From NCBI GenBank assembly GCA_002422375.1, contig DIUQ01000023.1, positions 1 to 5,594 on the forward strand: DNA of 5,594 nucleotides, given 5' to 3'. Position numbers and translations under genes: made by a program. The DNA is from a bacterium UBA6154. GTDB taxonomy: Bacteria; Actinomycetota; Actinomycetes; S36-B12. Position 1 is the first letter of the stretch, and each line of letters starts with the position of its first letter. The notes below the pieces were generated by a model. It was not told where the DNA came from and searched no databases. It was given only the letters and a program-made list of their open reading frames with translations. Below, piece by piece: positions 1-4,994 of this stretch.

Positions 1-819
1 GTCCTTGATTCGTTCGACGGTGAGACGCCTGTTGTTATTCGCAGGATTCTCGATCCAGACGTAGCAGGGACGCTTCCATCGGACCTTCTGGGATCAGCCC
101 AAGAGCTCTATGCCCGCGAGGTCACAGAGTCCGCACTGGCCAGCACACCCAAGGTGATGATTGGTTGGGCAGACCTGGGCACACCGGTCACGACTCACAT
201 GGCTCGACATGGGGCCTCGGCGTATTCCTTAGAAAAAAGGTTCAGCGGTTCCGGTGGAGTCGATGTCCCTTTGGCGCCACTTGGGGTAAAGCAAGCACAA
301 GCCCTGGCAGCTGAAGTAGCGATGCGCGGTGAGGTCACCAGGATTATTGCGTCGCCACTTCTGCGAACACAGCAGACCGCGCAGTTCGTGGCTGCAGCCA
401 TCGAGGTGCCGATCATGACCATGCCAGAGTTCGCCGAGGCATCTTTCGGCGATTGGGATGGGTACACCTTCGCGGAGGTTAGTCGTCGGTGGCCGGAGCA
501 ATTACGCGATTGGCTGACTAATACCGACGTGCCACCTCCGGGTGGCGAGTCCTTTGAGCACGTGCGCGATCGTGTTGAACAGGGCCGTCGGATCTTGGTA
601 GATACCTATCCGGGTGAACACGTGCTGATTGTGTCGCATGTGATACCTATCAAGGTTATGACGAGTACAGCGATTGGTGCGCCGTTAGACGCCTTGTTCA
701 AAATGGAATTGCCCCCGTGTTCATTGTCCAAACTGGCGTGGTTTCCTGACGGAAACTCCAGCATGTTTTCCTTCGCCGAGGCGGGACACCTGCACGGGCT
801 GACAGTCGACGGCGCCTAA
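1..819 (+). CDS. Histidine phosphatase (phosphoglycerate mutase-like) domain protein, 5' partial
   Basis: The reading frame is open from base 1, so the start lies outside the window; 272 residues are visible. The last ~210 form a histidine phosphatase domain, a superfamily that removes phosphate through a phospho-histidine intermediate. Visible catalytic features are the RHG triad in HMARHGAS (codons 199-213), the second Arg in SPLLRTQQTA, the acidic EASFGDWDG segment, PPGGESFEHVRDRV, and the second His in VSHVIPIK. Segment order and wording resemble the C-terminal half of mycobacterial Rv2228c, an RNase HI/acid phosphatase fusion that also lies near rnpB. The 51 residues encoded by 1-153 do not look like the end of an RNase HI domain to me, so the N-terminal domain is unassigned. 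GTG at 154 or ATG at 199 could be starts, but the uninterrupted frame upstream and the ATG lying right at the RHG strand argue against both. The substrate is unknown. Confidence 0.85.
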   Translation, partial: VLDSFDGETPVVIRRILDPDVAGTLPSDLLGSAQELYAREVTESALASTPKVMIGWADLGTPVTTHMARHGASAYSLEKRFSGSGGVDVPLAPLGVKQAQALAAEVAMRGEVTRIIASPLLRTQQTAQFVAAAIEVPIMTMPEFAEASFGDWDGYTFAEVSRRWPEQLRDWLTNTDVPPPGGESFEHVRDRVEQGRRILVDTYPGEHVLIVSHVIPIKVMTSTAIGAPLDALFKMELPPCSLSKLAWFPDGNSSMFSFAEAGHLHGLTVDGA

Positions 820-2192
820 CTGGGAATGTCAATTTTGATCTGAAGCCCACCGCAGGTGCTGGTGTCTAGGGTGATGGTGCCGCCGTGAGTGTCCACCACT
901 GCCTTCATAATGCTCATGCCCAAACCGAATCCACCGGTCTCGGTGGAGCGTGATTGATCGAGGCGCGCAAAGCGCCCAAAAATATCCAGGCGTTGCGAGG
1001 CAGGGATGCCAGGTCCGCAGTCATCAACGACCAAGTGAGCCCACTCGCGGCCGTCGACGTTGCTTGTGGTGAGTAGCACAGTGACCGGTGAGCCTGGTGG
1101 TGTGTATCTCGCAATGTTCTGAGTGATGTTCCCCAACAATTGATCCCAGGCATCGGCATGTCCCGTGAGGGTTATGTCCGCTAGTTCTAAGGAAACAGGG
1201 CGGGGCGAGATAACTTCCAGGTCGGCGAAATGGGTGCGTACTTTCTCGGTCAACATGATGGTCGATTCGGGGGTTAAGACAGTTTGCTGTCCCTCGAGTG
1301 CCAGCAAACTCGTTACCAGGCGCTCCAGGCGCTGGGACTCAGAGTCGATCCGCTCTAGCGCACGGAGGTCACGTTCGGAGTTGATATCGCCATGTGAGCG
1401 CAGGATTTCGGTGTAACCGCGAATAACGGTAAGTGGTGTTCGAATTTCGTGGGACGCATCGGAAATGAACGTTCGTAGTGAATTTTCTGATTCCTCCACG
1501 CGGGCAATTGATCGTGTGAGCGAGTTAATCATGGTGTTCAAAGATTGGGAAAGATCCCCCAACTCGGTGCCCGGTGGAGCATCAGGCACACGCTGCTCCG
1601 TATCTCCTTGAGCAATGGCTCCAGCCGCGGCAATCATGGAGTCGACCGGTGCAAAGAATCGGCGAACCACAACCCACGAGGCCATGGCACCAAGAACCGT
1701 CACGCCCAGAACAAAGAAAAATACGCTGATCAAAATCTGATTCAGGGTGCTGTTGTATTCCGACAGGGATGTCACCGCAATTGCCTCGTAGCCGCGACCA
1801 GCCGGACGTGCGAGCAGTCGGTACTCCTCACCGGTTATCGGGTCAGTAAATGTTTGAAGCGCTTGATTGCCATTGCCCAGTGAATTGAGGGGAAGTTCTG
1901 GGAAGTTAGCCGGCACTGATTCGGTCCCAGCCGGTCGCACCACGGTGACCTGACCTGTGTCGTCCACGAGTGCAATGGCAATGGGGGAGTAAAAACTCAA
2001 TTGAGCATTATTGCGAAGTAGTTGACGCTCCACCATGCGTGCGGGCTGAGCACCGAGCGCGTTGGTCAGAGTCGTATCGATGGCGGACATCTGGGCACGC
2101 GAGATACTGAAATAGCTGGCGGTGCCAATGGCGGAAGAGGAGAGGGCAATGAGTAAGGCCGTAACTATGGTGATGCGCCATTTCAAGCTCAT
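816..2192 (-). CDS. Sensor histidine kinase (membrane, HAMP-HisKA-HATPase)
   Basis: This 458-residue membrane kinase senses an unknown extracytoplasmic signal and phosphorylates the response regulator encoded just upstream. Order of parts: transmembrane helix 1 at about 8-28; extracytoplasmic sensor region about 30-152, with no recognised domain; transmembrane helix 2 about 153-176; HAMP linker about 177-230; HisKA with the H-box ISDASHEIRTPL (His248 is the phospho-acceptor); ATPase domain with N-box residues N355 and N359, D-box DDCGPGIP at 390-397 and G-box GGFGLG at 420-425. All catalytic boxes are intact and the length is typical of the EnvZ/PhoR/MprB-like class. Its ATG overlaps the regulator's TGA by 4 nt (2189-2192) with no clear Shine-Dalgarno sequence, so translation is probably coupled. 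Its TAG overlaps the TAA of the convergent phosphatase gene. The family is certain; the signal and the specific orthologue are not. Confidence 0.95.
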   Translation of the reverse strand: MSLKWRITIVTALLIALSSSAIGTASYFSISRAQMSAIDTTLTNALGAQPARMVERQLLRNNAQLSFYSPIAIALVDDTGQVTVVRPAGTESVPANFPELPLNSLGNGNQALQTFTDPITGEEYRLLARPAGRGYEAIAVTSLSEYNSTLNQILISVFFFVLGVTVLGAMASWVVVRRFFAPVDSMIAAAGAIAQGDTEQRVPDAPPGTELGDLSQSLNTMINSLTRSIARVEESENSLRTFISDASHEIRTPLTVIRGYTEILRSHGDINSERDLRALERIDSESQRLERLVTSLLALEGQQTVLTPESTIMLTEKVRTHFADLEVISPRPVSLELADITLTGHADAWDQLLGNITQNIARYTPPGSPVTVLLTTSNVDGREWAHLVVDDCGPGIPASQRLDIFGRFARLDQSRSTETGGFGLGMSIMKAVVDTHGGTITLDTSTCGGLQIKIDIPS

Positions 2193-2875
2193 GGAGCACT
2201 CGCAGTTGTGAGTTGGTAACCGATTCCTCGAACTGTGCGCAGGGCAAAACTATCTCCGCATTTCTTGCGAAGATACGATACATAGGTTTCCACCACATTG
2301 GGATCTGCGTAGTTATCCATTCCCCATACGTGGGAAAGTAGCTGATCCTTTGTCAGCACCCGTCCCGGATTTTCCAGAAAGAATTGTAAGAGTCGGAACT
2401 CGGTTGGTGACAGTTCGACTCGGGTCGACTTAATTTCGACAACATGGCTATCGAGATCCATGGTGATATCGCCAACTCGCAAGTGTTCGTGCGGGGTATC
2501 CTGTGGACTAGTGCGGCGTAATACAGCTTGAACCCGGAGGGTTAGTTCTTCTATCCCAAAAGGTTTGCGGACAAAGTCATCTGCGCCCAATTCGAATGCG
2601 CGTTTTGTGTCTTCGCGATCGAGCCGAGCGGTGAGCACAATGACCGGTGTGGTCAGGTCGGACTGGCGCATCCGCTCCAATACTTCATATCCATCCATGG
2701 TGGGCATATTGATGTCGAGGATCACCAAATCAATGGAGTGCTCCCGCATTTTGGTTAATGCCTCCATGCCATGTGCTGCCGTCACACTGTCCATGTTGAC
2801 CAGGCTCAGGGCATCGGTGATCAGATCCCGAACTCCTGATTCGTCGTCAACAATCAAAACGAGGGGAGCATTCAT
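2189..2875 (-). CDS. OmpR/PhoB-family response regulator
   Basis: This 228-residue DNA-binding regulator is activated by phosphotransfer from the co-encoded kinase. The receiver domain (about 4-118) has the acidic pair D10/D11, the phospho-acceptor D54 in LDINMPTMDG, T82 in VLTAR and K104 in RKPFG. A short linker leads to a winged-helix effector domain (about 131-226) with LSPTEFRLLQFF, GRVLTKDQLL, a recognition-helix region VVETYVSYLRKK and the closing wing RTVRGIGYQL. I chose the ATG at 2875 because the receiver fold begins there and GAAGGGA precedes it by about 10 nt. The frame is open 33 codons further, to 2974, but that stretch translates the intergenic stem-loop and is not receiver-like. 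It is first gene of the two-component pair. A single TTCACAC element lies 47 bp upstream (2922-2928), and the likely target operator is at 3702-3749. Confidence 0.95.
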   Translation of the reverse strand: MNAPLVLIVDDESGVRDLITDALSLVNMDSVTAAHGMEALTKMREHSIDLVILDINMPTMDGYEVLERMRQSDLTTPVIVLTARLDREDTKRAFELGADDFVRKPFGIEELTLRVQAVLRRTSPQDTPHEHLRVGDITMDLDSHVVEIKSTRVELSPTEFRLLQFFLENPGRVLTKDQLLSHVWGMDNYADPNVVETYVSYLRKKCGDSFALRTVRGIGYQLTTASAP

Positions 2876-2946
2876 TCGTCGACATTCCCTTCGTTCCAGG
2901 CGTCTCGTGCAATACAACGCAGTGTGAAGATAACCGGTGCTAACGG

Positions 2947-2983
2947 TAGTGCGGAGTGAACCGGTGGGGTTCACTCCGCACTA
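2947..2983 (-). terminator. Perfect 16-bp stem-loop after the secreted-protein gene
   Basis: The arms at 2947-2962 (TAGTGCGGAGTGAACC) and 2968-2983 are exact reverse complements around a 5-base loop (2963-2967). On the minus strand the hairpin begins 14 nt after the TAA of the secreted-protein gene, the usual place for an intrinsic terminator. No T-run follows on either strand. U-tract-less hairpins are common candidates for terminators in actinobacteria, but it could equally be a transcript-stabilising 3' end or a partial terminator that tunes read-through into the two-component genes 72 nt downstream. Confidence 0.6.
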
Positions 2984-2997
2984 TAAAGTCGAACAGG

Positions 2998-3645
2998 TTA
3001 TGCCTGAGCGCCCTGGCCTGCTCCACGCTGGCCACCTTGACCCTGGCCACCTTTGCCTTGGCCACCTTTGCCTTGGCCACCTTCACTGCGGCTACCTGTG
3101 CCTTGGCCACCCTTACCACCCTTACCACCCTTACCTTGGGGGCCGGCTGCCTTGGCTGCCGCCAGTGCGTCAGCTTGTGATTGCGTCAGTGTTCCGTCGG
3201 CAACGAGACCGGCGATCACCGTGTTGCGCGAAGCCTCCATGGCAGTTTCCATGGCAGCTTTGAGTGCCTGCATTTGCTCGCGGGTTACGGTGCCGTCAGC
3301 AACCAACGCGCGGTGAGCACCTTTGCCCTGAGAGGCCTCGGCCTTGGCTGCCGCTAGCGCGTCAGCTTGTGCCTGGGTAAAAGTTCCATCAGCCACTAGC
3401 GCTGAGAGAACAGATGCTTCTGTTGCCTCGTGTGCTGCCTGCATGGCGGTGCGCACGGCCTCAAGTTGCTCTTGCGTGACGGTGCCATCGGCGATCAAGG
3501 AGCTATGTGCACCTCCACGCTGTCCTTCACCAGTGGATCCACCCTGGGAATTATGAGCCTGGGCAACACCCATGGACCCAATAACCAGTGCCATTGATCC
3601 GGCACCAAGGGCAGCGCCGGTGAGCCATTTTGTTGATTTCTTCAT
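2998..3645 (-). CDS. Secreted repeat protein with four DGT-x-T-x-x-Q units and a Gly/Gln/Lys tail
   Basis: The 215-residue product is exported. It has a basic start (MKKSTKW), a hydrophobic core to about residue 26 and a signal-peptidase site after AQA (residue 30). No lipobox Cys or C-terminal anchor is seen. The mature part has four helical units of about 32 residues, each starting ADGT and followed by a hydrophobic residue-T-x-x-Q: VTQEQ 56-60, FTQAQ 89-93, VTREQ 120-124 and LTQSQ 153-157. They form two copies of a 64-residue pair (45-108, 109-172). The tail (about 170-215) is Gly, Gln and Lys rich and low complexity. The mature protein has no Cys, Trp or Tyr and one Phe (89). ATG at 3645 follows a strong GAGGAG (3651-3656, 5-nt spacer). 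I do not recognise a named family; the T-x-x-Q motifs recall CpxP/Spy proteins. Upstream direct repeats suggest control by the neighbouring regulator. Confidence 0.85.
   Translation of the reverse strand: MKKSTKWLTGAALGAGSMALVIGSMGVAQAHNSQGGSTGEGQRGGAHSSLIADGTVTQEQLEAVRTAMQAAHEATEASVLSALVADGTFTQAQADALAAAKAEASQGKGAHRALVADGTVTREQMQALKAAMETAMEASRNTVIAGLVADGTLTQSQADALAAAKAAGPQGKGGKGGKGGQGTGSRSEGGQGKGGQGKGGQGQGGQRGAGQGAQA
3043..3133 (-). repeat. Short tandem repeats in the Gly/Gln/Lys tail
   Basis: On the plus strand, CCACCCTTA occurs three times in direct succession (3107-3133), coding Gly-Lys-Gly units. A 15-bp unit of the form TTGGCCACCTTTGCC occurs at 3043-3057 (one mismatch) and 3058-3072, with a further partial copy from 3073. 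Both unit lengths are multiples of three, so slippage would change tail length without breaking the frame. Confidence 0.8.
3130..3513 (-). repeat. Two tandem 192-bp coding repeats
   Basis: Copy 1 (3513-3322) and copy 2 (3321-3130) encode residues 45-108 and 109-172 of the secreted protein. Both start GAH..L and end in the helix QADALAAAK plus a QGK linker. The frame is kept exactly (64 codons each), which indicates duplication of a two-helix module. The second half of each copy is the better conserved. Confidence 0.85.
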
Positions 3646-3688
3646 GATTTCTCCTCAAGTCTGAGTTCCTGGTCGTTGTTCTCTGCAG

Positions 3689-3716
3689 GACATACATTGA
3701 CGGGTGAGTTTGTGAA
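3689..3716 (-). promoter_or_regulatory. Possible promoter of the secreted-protein gene
   Basis: A TTCACA hexamer (3716-3711, one mismatch to TTGACA) is followed after 16 bp by TATGTC (3694-3689), a poor -10 match. This would give a leader of roughly 35-40 nt before the start codon at 3645. A weak -10 with operator repeats overlapping the -35 fits an activator-dependent promoter, but the assignment is tentative. Confidence 0.3.
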
Positions 3717-3749
3717 AACTCTGAGGTGAACCTGTGAGGTTTCTGTGAA
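3702..3749 (-). promoter_or_regulatory. Cluster of TCAC-core direct repeats, candidate response-regulator operator
   Basis: Reading the minus strand from just after the yaaA stop codon, TCAC cores begin at 3748, 3737, 3729, 3715 and 3707. The first two are identical TCACAG hexamers exactly 11 bp apart. The core at 3715 lies 33 bp from the first, so these three share one helical face; the cores at 3729 and 3707 are 22 bp apart and form a second phased pair. Direct repeats on an 11-bp period are the known geometry of OmpR/PhoB-family operators, and the Mycobacterium PhoP box uses the same TCACAG core. The cluster ends 57 bp before the secreted-protein start codon. Which regulator binds is inferred from proximity. 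Confidence 0.6.
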
Positions 3750-4517
3750 TTACTGCGTGATGATCACGAGTTCTGATTGACCGCGCCGTGTGCGCTCCAG
3801 GAATGCATTAAAACCAAGGGATCGAAAGTATTTCTCTACCTCCGAGACCTGTTTCGGCAACCGCTTGCTGGAGGTCATGGCTGCACGGAGGAGATCCCCT
3901 TTTGTGGCCTTATTGAAGTGGGTAACGCTCTTACGCACTCCGTTGACCAAGGTCATGACTTTCACTTCGAGATTCGTGCTTGCGTAGGGCAACGGCGCCA
4001 ATTTCGCATAACTCCCTGATCGCATGTCCAGAACTAATTCGCCGGCAAGGGATGCCAATACCGGAGTGAGCACCGGCCTCCATAGAGAGGGCAGCGGGCC
4101 GAGAGTCGGTAGTTTTGTTGACCCACTCAGTCGATATGCAGGGATAAAAGACTGGGGGCTGACAAAGCCAAACAGTGCTGATGAAATCAAGATTGAATCA
4201 TTGGCGATTCCCTGTGCGCGTGAGGTAAGTGAGGCATACCCAAAGTGATCAAAAAGAACCCCCGAGTACACCTCGATCGCTGGAGCGCAATGTGATGTTC
4301 GTAAATTCGCATCTAAAGCTAAGAGGTCGGACTGGGTAGGTCCGAGATCGAGGATTTCAGCAGCCAGCGCAGGTTTGGCGGTTGCGAGCTTTACCAGTGC
4401 ATCGATAATTGTGTCCCGTGTCGGGTTGAGTTCAGGAAAGGGCAATGTCGTCCGTTTGAATGTGGGCCCTTCGGCTGGGGGAGTTTTTCCTTCGCTTGGT
4501 GGGATAAGGAAGTACAC
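3750..4517 (-). CDS. yaaA: YaaA family protein (DUF328/UPF0246, peroxide stress)
   Basis: The 255-residue product has the hallmarks of the YaaA family: N-terminal FLIPPSEGK (3-11), YSGVLFD (84-90), ISSALFGFVSP followed by IPAYRLS (111-131), VLDMRSGSY (162-170) and VTHFNKATKGDLLR (198-211). The length is normal for the family. E. coli YaaA is a cytoplasmic DNA-binding protein that limits peroxide damage by lowering free intracellular iron; that role is assumed here by homology. The start is GTG at 4517: the PPSEGK motif follows at once, and an in-frame TAG lies four codons upstream, so no longer start is possible. The ribosome site is weak (GGCGGG directly upstream). The start is about 54 bp from the divergent rnpB. 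The stop abuts the repeat cluster that precedes the secreted-protein gene, and no terminator hairpin is evident between them, so read-through is possible. Confidence 0.93.
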   Translation of the reverse strand: MYFLIPPSEGKTPPAEGPTFKRTTLPFPELNPTRDTIIDALVKLATAKPALAAEILDLGPTQSDLLALDANLRTSHCAPAIEVYSGVLFDHFGYASLTSRAQGIANDSILISSALFGFVSPQSFIPAYRLSGSTKLPTLGPLPSLWRPVLTPVLASLAGELVLDMRSGSYAKLAPLPYASTNLEVKVMTLVNGVRKSVTHFNKATKGDLLRAAMTSSKRLPKQVSEVEKYFRSLGFNAFLERTRRGQSELVIITQ

Positions 4518-4570
4518 CCCGCCAGCCTAAATGCTGGTTCCATTCCCTTCCGGGCTACTCTTGCAGGTGG

Positions 4571-4953
4571 AACGAGTCGGTCGGGTGATCGCGGCACTCC
4601 GGTGTCGAGGAAAGTCCGGACTCCACAGGGCAGGGTGGTGGGTAACGCCCACCCGGGGAAACCCGCGGGACAGTGCCACAGAAAACAGACCGCCAGAGGA
4701 AACTTTGGTAAGGGTGAAACGGTGGTGTAAGAGACCACCAGTACCGCAGGCGACTGCGGTAGCTAGGTAAACCCCACCTGGAGCAAGGTCAAGTGGTTGG
4801 GTCTGCGTTTCGGCGTGGAGCCTTCCAAGCAAACGGGCGGCCCGCCTGACATTTGCTGGTAGACCGCACGAGGTCGTTGGCAACAGCGATCCCAGATGGA
4901 TGATCACCGCCTGAGCAATCGGGCACAGGATCCGGCTTATAGACCGGCTCGTT
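4571..4953 (+). ncRNA. rnpB: RNase P RNA, bacterial type A
   Basis: This is the catalytic RNA that trims the 5' leader of precursor tRNAs. Helix P1 closes the molecule: 4573-4582 (CGAGTCGGTC) pairs over 10 positions with 4942-4951, with one G-U pair. The conserved 5' core GAGGAAAGTCCGG (4607-4619) pairs with the 3' core ACAGGATCCGGCTTAT (4925-4940) to form the P4 region. Also visible are ACAGTGCCACAGAAAAC, AGGGTGAAACGGTGGTGTAAGAGACCACC, a P12-like hairpin with an 8-bp stem and GCGA tetraloop (4742-4761), GGTAAACCCCAC, a P15 stem (4828-4833 with 4852-4857) and the GGT at 4858-4860 expected to pair with the CCA end of pre-tRNA. About 383 nt is normal for actinobacteria. The exact ends are estimated from P1. 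No clear intrinsic terminator is seen in the 41 bp before metF; that gap holds only a 7-bp direct repeat GATTGGC (4960-4973). Confidence 0.96.
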
Positions 4954-4994
4954 CCCCCTGATTGGCGATTGGCGAATGTTGATTGCGTCTGTGT

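Noticed and set aside
1545..1883. A 112-codon plus-strand frame within the kinase gene
   Set aside because: It is antisense to the HAMP and transmembrane region of an intact kinase, with no recognisable motif or ribosome site.
2876..2974. A 33-codon N-terminal extension of the response regulator, starting at 2974
   Set aside because: It translates the intergenic stem-loop. The receiver fold starts at the internal ATG at 2875, which has its own ribosome site.
2947..2983. Hairpin as a transposon terminal inverted repeat
   Set aside because: The arms are only 5 bp apart, there is no transposase gene, and no flanking target duplication is seen.
3001..3138. Collagen-like Gly-X-Y tail
   Set aside because: The Gly period changes between 3 and 5 residues and there is no proline, so a collagen triple helix is not supported.
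3053..3316. Plus-strand frame with a MPWPPLPWPP-type product, and other frames across the repeat gene
   Set aside because: It is the antisense reading of the Gly/Gln/Lys tail. The minus-strand frame has a ribosome site, a signal peptide and coherent repeats.
3130..3513. EF-hand calcium loops suggested by the repeated DGT-x-T pattern
   Set aside because: The loop positions that would precede the Asp-Gly are Ser, Ile or Val, or Ala rather than Asp/Asn, so the calcium ligands are missing in all four units.
4527..4907. Open frames on both strands across the RNase P RNA (for example 126 codons on the minus strand)
   Set aside because: They lie inside a structured RNA gene with clear conserved cores and paired helices, and the translations resemble no protein.
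4954..4994. Intrinsic terminator between rnpB and metF
   Set aside because: Only a 7-bp direct repeat is present. No stable hairpin followed by a T-run is seen on either strand.
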